Part shown: positions 9,489 through 17,955 of the stretch, in pieces
Layout of the letters: each line of letters opens with the position of its first letter
Numbering within the stretch: position 1 is the first letter of the stretch
Source of the DNA: Alphaproteobacteria bacterium CG_4_10_14_0_8_um_filter_37_21
GTDB lineage: Bacteria > Pseudomonadota > Alphaproteobacteria > Paracaedibacterales > UBA11393
Direction of reading: 5' to 3'
Length of the DNA: 55,366 nt
Assembly (NCBI GenBank): GCA_002791835.1
Contig: PFNE01000045.1
Span: 1-55,366 of the forward strand
Notes under the pieces: model-generated
Databases searched by the model: none
Told to the model about the DNA's origin: nothing
What the model saw: only the letters and a program-made list of their open reading frames with translations
Made by a program: the position numbers and the translations under genes

Positions 9489-9517
9489 ATAATATCGTTT
9501 TTAAAATATTTTTACAA
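9489..9517 (-). promoter_or_regulatory. Sigma70-type promoter of the secreted 199-aa protein
   Basis: Read on the minus strand, TTGTAA (9517-9512) and TATTAT (9494-9489) are separated by exactly 17 bases. The predicted transcript begins about 30 bases before the ATG at 9451 and includes a good Shine-Dalgarno sequence. Confidence 0.55.
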
Positions 9518-9619
9518 GTATTTATTTTAATTTTTAATCAATTTCAATCTTGTGAAATATTTCCATACACAAAGCTTTAAAATTCTTTTATACTTAGCAG
9601 CATACACTGGTTCGTAAAG

Positions 9620-10339
9620 ATGGCTGTTTTGCAAAAAATAAGATCAATAATATTTGACCTTGTCTTCTATAGTTTTTCTGTAACAATACTAATTGTGTGC
9701 TGCCCGCTTATTTGGATATTGCCGCGTTCCTTTTTAGAAAAAGTTGCGTTCCTATGGGCTAAAACATCACGATACCTTCTGTATAAAATAGTTAGATTAA
9801 AAGTTGTTTTTCATAACCTAGATAAGATTCAAGATTTAACAAAAAATGGCCCAGTTATCTTTGCTTGTCAGCATCAATCTGCCTTAGATGTTATTCTACC
9901 CTATTTTATTCTTAAGAAATTTTCGGTTGTTCTTAAAAAAGAACTGCTCTATATTCCTTTAATTGGATTATACCATCTGCGATTAGGGTCAATTTTTGTT
10001 AACCGAAAACGTGGCTTACTTTCTATACGCCATATGTTTAAAAACGCACAAAAACAAATATCCTTAAAGCGTAGTATTTTAATTTATCCAGAGGGGCACC
10101 GTTTTAAGCCAGGTGATAAAATTAATTGCCAGCCAGGCGTTTTTCTTTTGTATCAAAAATTAAATTGCACGGTTATCCCCATATCTTTAAACACCGGCCT
10201 ATTTTGGGGAAGGCGTACACCCTTTAAAAAACCTGGAACCATTAGCGTAAAGATAGAGCCTGCTATAAATCCCGGCCTTAAAAAAATAGAATTCATGCAA
10301 GCGTTGAATGAATCTTTTCAAAAAAAGACAGCGTCGTGA
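9620..10339 (+). CDS. plsC: 1-acyl-sn-glycerol-3-phosphate acyltransferase
   Basis: Membrane enzyme that acylates lysophosphatidic acid to phosphatidic acid, the second acylation of phospholipid synthesis. The 239 residues hold a hydrophobic N-terminal anchor (about 10-32), the catalytic HX4D motif in CQHQSALDVI, and the substrate-binding block ILIYPEGHRFKPGDK, a variant of the usual FPEGTR. Its end overlaps the hemD start by 4 bases, so the two are translationally coupled. In many alphaproteobacteria hemC would precede hemD; here plsC takes that place. Confidence 0.9.
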   Translation: MAVLQKIRSIIFDLVFYSFSVTILIVCCPLIWILPRSFLEKVAFLWAKTSRYLLYKIVRLKVVFHNLDKIQDLTKNGPVIFACQHQSALDVILPYFILKKFSVVLKKELLYIPLIGLYHLRLGSIFVNRKRGLLSIRHMFKNAQKQISLKRSILIYPEGHRFKPGDKINCQPGVFLLYQKLNCTVIPISLNTGLFWGRRTPFKKPGTISVKIEPAINPGLKKIEFMQALNESFQKKTAS

Positions 10340-11052
10340 CGGTGCATTTTATCATAACTAGACCTCTTGAAAATTGTGATATTTTAAAACAACGCCTTCC
10401 CCAAAAATGTGTAACATACTTACCAGTCATACGTTACGAAAAAATAAAAGATGCTTTACAAATAAAAAATGCACATACGTATGATTATATTGTAACATCA
10501 CAATATGCAGCTAAAATGATCGTTACAAATAACTTTGCACCGCAATCAACATATTACTGTGTAGGCTCTGTTACTGGGGAGATATTGCAAAACCACAATT
10601 ACATAACAGTGAAACCAAAGGCCCATAATGCAGAAGCCCTTATAGCCCTTATCAAGAATGAACATAGACCTAAAAAGGAATTATTATATCTTTGTGGAGA
10701 AACAATAAAGTGCCCTATTCACTTATTACTTGCAACCCAAAGCATAGCATGTAAACATCGTATTATCTATAAAACCATCCCCATTCAAAATAATTGGAGG
10801 CATATTTTACGTTCTAAAGACATGAAAACTATTGTATTTTATTCCAAGCAAAGTTACGATTTGTTTATTAAAGATGTAAAAACACATCACCACATTACGG
10901 ACGTCGCAGTATGTCATGCAATTTGGGTTTTGCCAGCTGCTTCAGCCATTAAAGCCAATGACTATACTGCAAACATTAAGTGGAAAAAAATCAGCGTTAT
11001 AAATTCAACGGATGATTTGATTCAATTTATTCATAAGGAAACCAACCTATGA
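10336..11052 (+). CDS. hemD: Uroporphyrinogen-III synthase
   Basis: HemD closes and inverts the linear tetrapyrrole hydroxymethylbilane to uroporphyrinogen III in haem synthesis. Conservation in this family is low. The call rests on length (238 residues), the N-terminal FIITRPLENCDILKQRL, the segments YDYIVTSQYAAKMI and YYCVGSVTGEIL (typical of the two Rossmann-like lobes), and position before a mitofilin-like gene and hemY. It starts with GTG, overlapping the plsC stop by 4 bases, and its own stop overlaps the next ATG by 4 bases. No other haem genes are in the window. Confidence 0.8.
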   Translation: MTVHFIITRPLENCDILKQRLPQKCVTYLPVIRYEKIKDALQIKNAHTYDYIVTSQYAAKMIVTNNFAPQSTYYCVGSVTGEILQNHNYITVKPKAHNAEALIALIKNEHRPKKELLYLCGETIKCPIHLLLATQSIACKHRIIYKTIPIQNNWRHILRSKDMKTIVFYSKQSYDLFIKDVKTHHHITDVAVCHAIWVLPAASAIKANDYTANIKWKKISVINSTDDLIQFIHKETNL

Positions 11053-12053
11053 CACACGCTCAAACAAAACAAACAGATATATCCATAGAAGTACCAACTC
11101 TCTCTAAACAGGCCAAGACACAAAATGGGGAAAAAGAGCGGCAATACACTGCCCCCCCAGTAAAACAAACATCTTTCACCTTTATTATGCTATCTAGTTT
11201 GGTAACATCCCTAAGTGTTTTGGCTGTAACTGTTGCAACTGCTAAAATGTGGCGACCAAAATTATTTCCAGAGCTAAAAAAAATAGAAAGCTTAGAAAAA
11301 GATATGATAGCCCTTCATCAAGAGATGCTGTCCTTAAACGGTGACACAAAAAACAAAGAATTATTAAACAATGAAGTAGCGTCTTTAAAGCAGGAAATTG
11401 ACAAAGCCAAAACAGATATAAAAGTTAAAATGGCAGAGGTAAACAATAAGATCAATACCGTCACATCTGAACAAAAAAACAATTCCACACCCCAAGAAGA
11501 AAAAACCTTAGAGGAAGATAGTATTGAAGAGGACTCCCCTAAAATCAGTATGGATGCTGGCGTTTTCCATGTGCAATTTTTAACTGCCATTGAAGAAAAC
11601 AAACCCTTATCAAAGTATTACGAGCAAGCGGGAAAATTAGACATATCCGACGAATTTCAACATATTATTAACGATATAAAAAAAATTAATTTTGAAAAAA
11701 TACAATCAGATGAAGAACTATCTGACAGCTTCAAGCAAATGCATAGCGATATACTTCAAGACACAATGATTACAAAAAACGCACAAACTAGTCAAAAAAA
11801 CCTTGTTGATAGCATTGCTGAAAATATTCAAATAACACATAATAATCAACCAAATAGAGCACAACTAAAATCTGATTTTATCATGGCCAAACGACTGCTT
11901 GACAGGGATGACCTTGAGGGCACCATAGACATTTTAACGCCTTATGCACACCACAAAAATGTGCGTATATGGATTAAACATGCACAAGAACGAATAGATC
12001 ACGATGATGCGATCCAAAATGTCAGAAACTTTAAAGGACCCTATAGTAAATGA
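11049..12053 (+). CDS. Mitofilin-like inner membrane protein (COG4223 type)
   Basis: The 334-residue protein has a short cytoplasmic polar N-terminus, one membrane segment (about 44-63), a long coiled coil (about 75-135), an acidic linker, and a C-terminal helical domain. This is the layout of the alphaproteobacterial homologue of mitochondrial mitofilin/Mic60, which in this class normally sits between hemD and hemY; it is sometimes annotated HemX-like. Studies of the alphaproteobacterial homologues tie them to membrane shaping. Both ends overlap neighbours by 4 bases, so stoichiometric production with HemD and HemY is likely. Confidence 0.75.
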   Translation: MTHAQTKQTDISIEVPTLSKQAKTQNGEKERQYTAPPVKQTSFTFIMLSSLVTSLSVLAVTVATAKMWRPKLFPELKKIESLEKDMIALHQEMLSLNGDTKNKELLNNEVASLKQEIDKAKTDIKVKMAEVNNKINTVTSEQKNNSTPQEEKTLEEDSIEEDSPKISMDAGVFHVQFLTAIEENKPLSKYYEQAGKLDISDEFQHIINDIKKINFEKIQSDEELSDSFKQMHSDILQDTMITKNAQTSQKNLVDSIAENIQITHNNQPNRAQLKSDFIMAKRLLDRDDLEGTIDILTPYAHHKNVRIWIKHAQERIDHDDAIQNVRNFKGPYSK

Positions 12054-13312
12054 CTTTTTTAAAAACACTTAAGGCAACATTACTGCTTGGCATATTAGGC
12101 GTCGTGATCGTGGCTGTTACCACATTTACGGGCATGGCAACCTTAGAAGTGAACAACACAGTTATCGAAATGCCATTTTCTTATTTAATTGTTGGTTTAA
12201 TTGGGTGCTTTCTTGTTTTATTGATAAGTACCAGTGTATGGAAATTCTTATGGGCTATTCCTGAAAAATATCAACAGTTTTTAAGTAAAAAACGATCACA
12301 AAAAGCTTTAAACTTAATTATAGAGGGCCTAACTGCACTAAGTGCGCGGCAACCAGCAGAGGCATTAGAGTTAGCAGAACAAGCCTTAGCTTTAGATCCT
12401 AAAAACCCAATTATGCTTGTTGTTAATGCCTTTGCAGCGCAGCAAGCAAATCAACACGATAAGGCTTTAACATCATTTAATCAAATGATGAAAGAAACAC
12501 GCTTAAAGTTTTTGGCAACACTTGGGTTAATTGACATAGAGAAACAAAATAATAAAATTTTAAAAGTACAAAGCCTCTTAAAAAAAGCCTTACAATTACG
12601 TCATGATTCAAGCTGGGTTATCAATGAAATTTTAGATAACAACATAAAGTGCATGCTTGCAGGACATGTCATAAATATAAAAGATCAAAAATATTCAAAG
12701 CTAATTGATAAAAAACAGTGGGCACACCATGTGGCACTGTATCATGCCTTTGCCGCGCAAAAAGCAATGGAACTTAATAATATAGTAGACACTAAAACCA
12801 ATTTAAAAAAAGCAATTGCAGAGCAAGAAAACTTTACCTGGGTAACGATTAATTTGGCCAAAATTTATCGAGACGAAAAGTCAAACAATAAAGCCTACAA
12901 ACTGATAAATAAATCACTATCTAAAACACCCCATCCCGATATATTAAGCTTACTTGCTGAAACGACCCCTTGCAAAACACCAACAGAAACATATCATCAC
13001 TTTTGTGGAGATGTCTTAACAAAAGACAATCATGATAGTTGTTTGTTTTTAAGTAAGCTGGCTGCAAATGCACAACTATGGGGTGAATCCAAAAAATGGG
13101 CAGAACGGGCTTTAGAAAAGCGGCCTACCCCGCGTGGTGTTCAACTTCTGAAAACTGCCTGCACAGCGCTACACATTGCTATAGACGCTAATATACTCTA
13201 CCCTGCCTTAAAACAAGACACAGCTTGGCACTGCATAAAATGTAAAACACCCCATAAAGACTGGCAAATACAATGCCGTAACTGTGAAGGGATCGATTCA
13301 ATTCAATATTAG
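12050..13312 (+). CDS. hemY: HemY-like TPR membrane protein
   Basis: An inner-membrane TPR protein of the HemY N-terminal family, genetically linked with haem synthesis; the biochemical role is unsettled. The 420 residues show two membrane segments (about 8-28 and 43-70), a TPR run beginning with AEALELAEQALALDPKNP (about 99-116), and a C-terminal zinc-ribbon-like end with Cys395-X2-Cys398 and Cys409-X2-Cys412. A similar terminal ribbon is known in the TPR protein LapB. This gene is not the eukaryotic-type protoporphyrinogen oxidase also called HemY. It ends the plsC-hemD-mitofilin-hemY operon and faces rlmE convergently. Confidence 0.8.
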   Translation: MTFLKTLKATLLLGILGVVIVAVTTFTGMATLEVNNTVIEMPFSYLIVGLIGCFLVLLISTSVWKFLWAIPEKYQQFLSKKRSQKALNLIIEGLTALSARQPAEALELAEQALALDPKNPIMLVVNAFAAQQANQHDKALTSFNQMMKETRLKFLATLGLIDIEKQNNKILKVQSLLKKALQLRHDSSWVINEILDNNIKCMLAGHVINIKDQKYSKLIDKKQWAHHVALYHAFAAQKAMELNNIVDTKTNLKKAIAEQENFTWVTINLAKIYRDEKSNNKAYKLINKSLSKTPHPDILSLLAETTPCKTPTETYHHFCGDVLTKDNHDSCLFLSKLAANAQLWGESKKWAERALEKRPTPRGVQLLKTACTALHIAIDANILYPALKQDTAWHCIKCKTPHKDWQIQCRNCEGIDSIQY

Positions 13313-13465
13313 TTTATAGTGATTTCAAAAATGATTTTTTTTGCACCCACCTCTACACAATCGAAAATTGGCACCAGCTGCATCAAAATTATAAAAACTG
13401 AACGCTATTATACACGCAACCAGTTGTACAACTTTTTTTACTGATTGAAGTTAGGCATAAAGCCA

Positions 13466-14128
13466 TCAACCTTTAAATTCAGTTGCAACAACATACATTT
13501 CAGCAGACCCTTTGCGGCTGGATTCAGGCTTAAAGTGTTTAACATTTTTAAAGTGCAATTTAAGACGTTTTAGCAATTTATCTTCTGTACCGCCACGCAA
13601 AACTTTACCAACAAGGTGTCCGCCTTTATTTAAGTGTTCCAGTCCAAAGTTTAAGGTGATTTCTAACAGTAACATAATGCGGTCATGGTCAACGGAGGCA
13701 ATACCGCATGCAGCGGCTGCCATATCGCTTAAAACAACGTCAACTTTTTTGCCCTCTAATTTTGCATTTAAAACGTCTATGGTTTGTGCGTCAGTTACAT
13801 CACCAATAATTTTAATCGTTCCCGGAACATCTTCATATTCTTGAAGATCCACACCAACAATAAAAGATTTTGGTTTTATTTTTTTTGCAACCTGAAGCCA
13901 CCCACCAGGCGCCGCGCCAAGATCAACGATGACATTTGCACCATGAAACAGCTTAAATTTTTCTGCCATTTCTTTCATTTTGTAAGATGCCCGAGAGCGG
14001 TACCCATCAACCTGGGCCTGACGTACAAAAGGATCGTTCAACTGGCGTTCCAACCAAACGCGCGATGAATGCGTACGTTTCTTCTTACTTTTAATTTTAA
14101 CTTTATCGCTAATAGATTTATGCGTCAT
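13466..14128 (-). CDS. rlmE: 23S rRNA 2'-O-methyltransferase RlmE (FtsJ/RrmJ)
   Basis: RlmE methylates the 2'-hydroxyl of a uridine in the 23S rRNA A-loop during late 50S assembly, using S-adenosylmethionine. The 220 residues carry the family start SSRVWLERQLNDPFV, the RSRASYKMKE segment with the first catalytic Lys, the SAM-binding VDLGAAPGGWLQVA, the catalytic Asp in VVLSDMAA, the second Lys in HLVGKVLRGG, and Glu in the SAEMYVVA end. This completes the K-D-K-E tetrad. It lies 9 bases after the AGCS symporter gene and is probably co-transcribed with it. Confidence 0.93.
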   Translation of the reverse strand: MTHKSISDKVKIKSKKKRTHSSRVWLERQLNDPFVRQAQVDGYRSRASYKMKEMAEKFKLFHGANVIVDLGAAPGGWLQVAKKIKPKSFIVGVDLQEYEDVPGTIKIIGDVTDAQTIDVLNAKLEGKKVDVVLSDMAAAACGIASVDHDRIMLLLEITLNFGLEHLNKGGHLVGKVLRGGTEDKLLKRLKLHFKNVKHFKPESSRKGSAEMYVVATEFKG

Positions 14129-14137
14129 AACAGAACC

Positions 14138-15445
14138 TTATAAATACTTTACTTCTTTTCGTAATCTCATCATGCCCCAAATATTGAACGTTAATAATAA
14201 CCCTGAGCAAAGCCCCATTACTTGTTGCGCTATCAGTTGATCTGCAAAAGAAAAGACAATAAATGCTAGCAAAGCATAGCCTACATAACAAGCTGGACCA
14301 TATTTTTTAGATAAAAAGCGAGAGGTTTTCATACCCACCGAAAAATATGCAACGATTGTTGTAAATCCTGCTAGGAAAAATAGTACCGCCATATAAGCTT
14401 CAACATATGGAAAATAAGCCGATAGAATGCGCGGGATATACTGCGAAGAATCTAGACTCGTCCCAAATTCTTGCCACATACCCGATATTAAGACAACTAA
14501 CAAGGTCATCGTACAAATAATACCTTGTGTTGTTAGCGAAAATATTGCCATACGCGCTTGTCGTTCAGGATGTTTTGTTTTTGTTGTGGCTTGTAGAGTA
14601 GAATCAAAACCAACGCCAATATCACCAGCGTACACACCACGTGCAATTCCCTGTTGCATAGCCTGGATGATGCTAGCACCAGCAAAGCCACCAACGGCCG
14701 ATTGCCCTGTAAAAGCTGAAGATATAACGGTGCTTAAAATAGCAGGAAGCTCCCCAATGTTTTGGAAAATAACCCATAGGCACATAAGAACATACGTAAT
14801 AATAAATGGCGGCATGAGTGCTGCACAGACATTAGATAGGCGTTTAATGCCACCAAGGGCCGTCCATATAATTAATCCTAGGAAGATTACAATACAGACA
14901 TAGCGATTTATACTAAAGGTTGTTTGAATCGTATCTGTAATCACAACAAACTGATAAATCTCTACTGCATAAATGCAAAACAGAACAGCGACGATATTTG
15001 GGACAAAAGGACTTTTAAAAGTTTTTCGTAAAAAGTACATAGGTCCCCCATTATAGGCATCCTTTGCGCATTTTTCACGGTATTTAATACCTAAGTATAT
15101 CTCTGTGTATTTAATCAGCATACCTAAAAAGATGGCCACCCACAGCCAAAACAACGCACCGGGTCCACCAATTGTAACAGCTGTTACAATACTGACCACG
15201 TTACCAATGCCAACCATGCCACCAATAGAGGCAAAGTATAGTCTTAACGGGTTAACTCCATGCGCATCTTCTTGATTACATTCTTTAAGGTCACATATTG
15301 CACGGCGTAAATTAACCAGTATTTTAAATTGTATAAAATTTGTTTTTAAACTTAGATATATACCTGATCCTAAGATCATAACCAAGCCAATGTACCAATA
15401 CACATCATTAATGGCATCTAGTATTGTCGAAATAGACGTTAACAT
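14138..15445 (-). CDS. Alanine/glycine:cation symporter family protein (AGCS)
   Basis: A 435-residue polytopic inner-membrane transporter of the AGCS family, which takes up alanine or glycine with Na+ or H+. Signatures are IGGMVGIGNVVSIVTAVTIGGPGALFW near the N-terminus and GARIALPF-like small-residue helices later, including FTGQSAVGGFAGASIIQAMQQG and the GDIGVGFDSTLQATTKTKHPERQA loop. About ten hydrophobic segments are visible. The start ATG has AAAGGAT as Shine-Dalgarno sequence. Upstream lies a leader of about 180 bases with a hairpin and a possible pseudoknot, so expression may be controlled at the RNA level. For a host-dependent bacterium this would be an amino-acid import route. Confidence 0.9.
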   Translation of the reverse strand: MLTSISTILDAINDVYWYIGLVMILGSGIYLSLKTNFIQFKILVNLRRAICDLKECNQEDAHGVNPLRLYFASIGGMVGIGNVVSIVTAVTIGGPGALFWLWVAIFLGMLIKYTEIYLGIKYREKCAKDAYNGGPMYFLRKTFKSPFVPNIVAVLFCIYAVEIYQFVVITDTIQTTFSINRYVCIVIFLGLIIWTALGGIKRLSNVCAALMPPFIITYVLMCLWVIFQNIGELPAILSTVISSAFTGQSAVGGFAGASIIQAMQQGIARGVYAGDIGVGFDSTLQATTKTKHPERQARMAIFSLTTQGIICTMTLLVVLISGMWQEFGTSLDSSQYIPRILSAYFPYVEAYMAVLFFLAGFTTIVAYFSVGMKTSRFLSKKYGPACYVGYALLAFIVFSFADQLIAQQVMGLCSGLLLTFNIWGMMRLRKEVKYL

Positions 15446-15490
15446 AATTGTATCCTTTGAGCGTTATTAAACATAAATTTATTATATTTG

Positions 15491-15577
15491 GGGGTATAAA
15501 ACGTCTCAAAACAAAGTTTATTTCACATACTACAGTATGACACACATACCTATAAACGCTTAATACCCCAAGCGTTT
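15491..15577 (-). promoter_or_regulatory. Structured 5' leader of the AGCS symporter (hairpins plus possible pseudoknot)
   Basis: Read on the minus strand, AAACGCTT (15577-15570) pairs perfectly with AAGCGTTT (15561-15554) around the eight-base loop GGGGTATT. Next comes a small hairpin CATAC-TGTA-GTATG (15539-15526). Then ATACCCC (15497-15491) is exactly complementary to GGGGTAT of the first loop, allowing a 7-bp pseudoknot that encloses the small hairpin. The AGCS start codon is 46 bases further on. I match this to no known riboswitch class. Confidence 0.45.
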
Positions 15578-15625
15578 TCGTTTTACAATAATGTGTTTTA
15601 AATCTATATTCATCTTAATTTCTAT

Positions 15626-15665
15626 AAAAAAAACCATGTTAAGTAATAAATATCACATAACATGG
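15626..15665 (-). terminator. Rho-independent terminator of rpmI-rplT
   Basis: On the minus strand CCATGTTA (15665-15658) pairs perfectly with TAACATGG (15641-15634) around a 16-base loop, followed directly by eight T residues (15633-15626). It starts 14 bases after the rplT stop and separates the ribosomal genes from the AGCS leader. Confidence 0.8.
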
Positions 15666-15678
15666 TCAATGATTATTG

Positions 15679-16047
15679 TTATTTAGCTTCTTTTTCCAAG
15701 GCTTTTTCAGCAGTTTTAACAAGGTCTTTAAATGCTTTTGGTGTATTCATAGCCATATCAGCCATCACTTTTCGATCAAGTTCAACGCCAGCTTTATTTA
15801 AACCATTGATAAAAGTAGAGTATTTCATGCCGTACTCACGAACAGCAGCATTGATTCTTTGAATCCAAAGCGCCCTAAATTCACGTTTTTTGTTACGGCG
15901 ATCACGGTACGCATACTGCAATGCTTTTTCTACGCGCTGCAAGGCAATACGGAAACAATTCTTTGAACGGCCTCTGTAACCTTTTGCAAGCTTAATAATT
16001 TTTTTATGTCTTTTGTGGGCAGAAACCCCACCTTTAACGCGTGCCAT
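15679..16047 (-). CDS. rplT: 50S ribosomal protein L20
   Basis: L20 is an early assembly protein of the large subunit, binding 23S rRNA. The 122 residues start [21 protein letters not shown] and contain [15 protein letters not shown] and [17 protein letters not shown], all diagnostic, with normal length. A GGGAG Shine-Dalgarno sequence precedes the ATG. It follows rpmI by 12 bases. In many alphaproteobacteria rplT is followed by pheS and pheT; here a terminator and the AGCS gene follow instead. Confidence 0.98.
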   Translation of the reverse strand: MARVKGGVSAHKRHKKIIKLAKGYRGRSKNCFRIALQRVEKALQYAYRDRRNKKREFRALWIQRINAAVREYGMKYSTFINGLNKAGVELDRKVMADMAMNTPKAFKDLVKTAEKALEKEAK

Positions 16048-16059
16048 CGATAATTCTCC

Positions 16060-16260
16060 CTATTGACCTGGTAAATAAAAGGTTTTAATGCGTTTAACTT
16101 CCATATCTTTCATCATGATAGTTCCACGTGCATTACGAATCATCTTATTGCTACGTTTTCTCATACCGTGCTGTTTACCAGCTTGGCCCATTTTGACCTT
16201 ACCAGAACCTGTTACACGAAAGCGCTTTTTAGCACTACTTTTTGTTTTCATTTTGGGCAT
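16060..16260 (-). CDS. rpmI: 50S ribosomal protein L35
   Basis: L35 is a small basic protein of the large subunit. The 66 residues begin [20 protein letters not shown] and contain [18 protein letters not shown], both diagnostic. The open frame extends 24 codons further upstream, but that extension is unlike any L35; the start at 16260 has the purine-rich GAGAG at Shine-Dalgarno distance. It heads the rpmI-rplT operon, preceded by a promoter about 105 bases upstream. infC, the usual upstream neighbour in many bacteria, is absent. Confidence 0.97.
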   Translation of the reverse strand: MPKMKTKSSAKKRFRVTGSGKVKMGQAGKQHGMRKRSNKMIRNARGTIMMKDMEVKRIKTFYLPGQ

Positions 16261-16363
16261 TTTTTTCTCTCTTATAAAAGTATTTTTATTAACGGGTCGT
16301 GAGGCAGCCCTAATACAGCCATACAACACCAAACTTTAACAAGCCATTTTCAGACCTTTTTAT

Positions 16364-16392
16364 ATTATACATGCTATCACGGGTGTTTACCA
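16364..16392 (-). promoter_or_regulatory. Promoter of rpmI-rplT
   Basis: On the minus strand a perfect TATAAT (16369-16364) is preceded after 17 bases by TGGTAA (16392-16387), a weak -35. The predicted transcript has a leader of roughly 95 bases before rpmI, long enough for autogenous control by L20, although I could not confirm a known L20 leader structure. Confidence 0.55.
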
Positions 16393-16479
16393 GTTTTTTT
16401 ATAAGCTTTTATGATAATTAATTTATTTTAACAGCAGGCTCTATCACTAATAAAACATCAACCTGAAGCAGAAATTGGA

Positions 16480-17955
16480 CTATCTAAATGGCGGTTCATC
16501 AAAGCCGCGAAGTTTTCTAGAATGCAGTGAATCAGACCCACCAAGACGCAACAAATTGATAGCCTCTAGCCCAACCTGTAAATGCTGCAAAACACGTTTT
16601 TTATAAAATTCATTTGCAACACCCTGCAATTTAATTTCACCATGAATTGGCTTATCAGACACACATAACAATGTGCCATAAGGAACCCTAAACCTAAAAC
16701 CATTCGCTGCAATTGTTGATGATTCCATATCTACTGCAATGGAGCGGCTTTGCTGAATGCGTTCATACATTTCAACAGATTCTAATTCCCAGTTACGGTT
16801 ATCCGTTGTTAAAACAGTTCCTGTACGTAAAGTTTCTTTTACTTGGTTTTTTCCAATTTTTTGAACACTTGTTGCCGCGTCTTGAAGGGCCATTTGCACT
16901 TCTGCAATAGCTGGCACTTGTATCCATGGACCTATCAAATTATCTAAAACACGATCCTCACGCACATAAGCGTGCGCTAAAACATAGTCACCAAGTTGTT
17001 GGCTTTCACGAAGCCCTGCACAATGACCAACCATCATCCAGCAATGCGGACGAAGAACAGCTAAGTGATCTGTGATCGTTTTGGCATTGCTAGGACCTAC
17101 ACCAATATTAACAAAAGTGATCCCCTGCCCGTCTTTCCTTTTTAAATGATAAGCTGGCATTTGTGGTAAATGCGCTGGGGCAACATCGGAAGTGTCATCA
17201 GTATCTTGACCGTAAATTAAATGATTTTGAGGCCCAATAAGTGCGGTATAATCATCATCTGTATCAATTAAATTTTTAGCATAAGCTATAAATGGATCCA
17301 TATAACGCTGATAATTTGTCAACAGTATAAAGCTTTGAAAATGTTTTGGCATTGTTCCTGTATAATGGTGCAAACGCTGCAAAGAATAGTCAACACGTTC
17401 CCCAGTAAATAGAGATAACGGATTAAATTCTTTCCAGTGCGGCCCCTTACGGTAAGTGCCATTTGCGATTGTATCATCAATACGGCTAAGGTTTGGCAGT
17501 GCAAAACCTTCTTTAATGCGCTGCATTTGCGCTGCCGTTAAAGAAACAGCAGATTGGTCAACAACGTAGGGAAGGGGTATAGACCAATCGGACTCCCCAA
17601 TCAGCACTTCTATTCTGTGATTTTGAATAATTCTATCGAGTTGCTCTACATAGTATGCATCAAACAAATCTGGGCGCGTTAAGGTTGTGTAATACAGACC
17701 AATCTCTTGCGCCATACCATAACTTTGGCGGCCATCAACCTTTAAATTTTCAGCACTAATTTCAAACCCAATAGCTGGGTAGTGCGCTGTTTCAATATCT
17801 TTTAATTTTTGCTTTGATGCAATAGCATCAAATGCCGAAACAAGTTTTTTTGTTTCTTGATTATAAATTTCATGCACGTAGTCAACTGCATCACGTGCAT
17901 TATTGAATTTTCGTGCGTTAATTAAACGTTTGTTAAAAGGGGTCCGATCGGACAT
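16480..17955 (-). CDS. amn: AMP nucleosidase
   Basis: Cytoplasmic enzyme that splits AMP to adenine and ribose 5-phosphate. The 491 residues match the long bacterial Amn layout: an N-terminal Amn-specific domain (about 1-190), then a nucleoside phosphorylase-like domain with VNIGVGPSNAKTITDHLAVLRP, MMVGHCAGLRESQQLGDYVLA, and the late VDMESSTIAANGFRFRVPYGTLLCVSDKP, which holds the purine and ribose-binding Glu and Asp. Its start lies 34 bases inside the end of ftsY, so the two are likely co-transcribed. It may adjust adenylate pools where purines are drawn from a host, an inference. Confidence 0.93.
   Translation of the reverse strand: MSDRTPFNKRLINARKFNNARDAVDYVHEIYNQETKKLVSAFDAIASKQKLKDIETAHYPAIGFEISAENLKVDGRQSYGMAQEIGLYYTTLTRPDLFDAYYVEQLDRIIQNHRIEVLIGESDWSIPLPYVVDQSAVSLTAAQMQRIKEGFALPNLSRIDDTIANGTYRKGPHWKEFNPLSLFTGERVDYSLQRLHHYTGTMPKHFQSFILLTNYQRYMDPFIAYAKNLIDTDDDYTALIGPQNHLIYGQDTDDTSDVAPAHLPQMPAYHLKRKDGQGITFVNIGVGPSNAKTITDHLAVLRPHCWMMVGHCAGLRESQQLGDYVLAHAYVREDRVLDNLIGPWIQVPAIAEVQMALQDAATSVQKIGKNQVKETLRTGTVLTTDNRNWELESVEMYERIQQSRSIAVDMESSTIAANGFRFRVPYGTLLCVSDKPIHGEIKLQGVANEFYKKRVLQHLQVGLEAINLLRLGGSDSLHSRKLRGFDEPPFR

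Noticed and set aside
12050-13312. HemY considered as protoporphyrinogen oxidase
   Set aside because: There is no FAD-binding motif; the protein has membrane segments and TPRs, so it is the other HemY family.
13403-13441. AGTTGTACAACT palindrome followed by seven T residues between hemY and rlmE, considered as a terminator
   Set aside because: A usable loop leaves only a 4-bp AT-rich stem, too weak to call.
14427-14903. 158-codon frame on the plus strand inside the AGCS symporter gene
   Set aside because: It lies fully opposite a clear conserved gene; long antisense frames are common opposite membrane protein genes.
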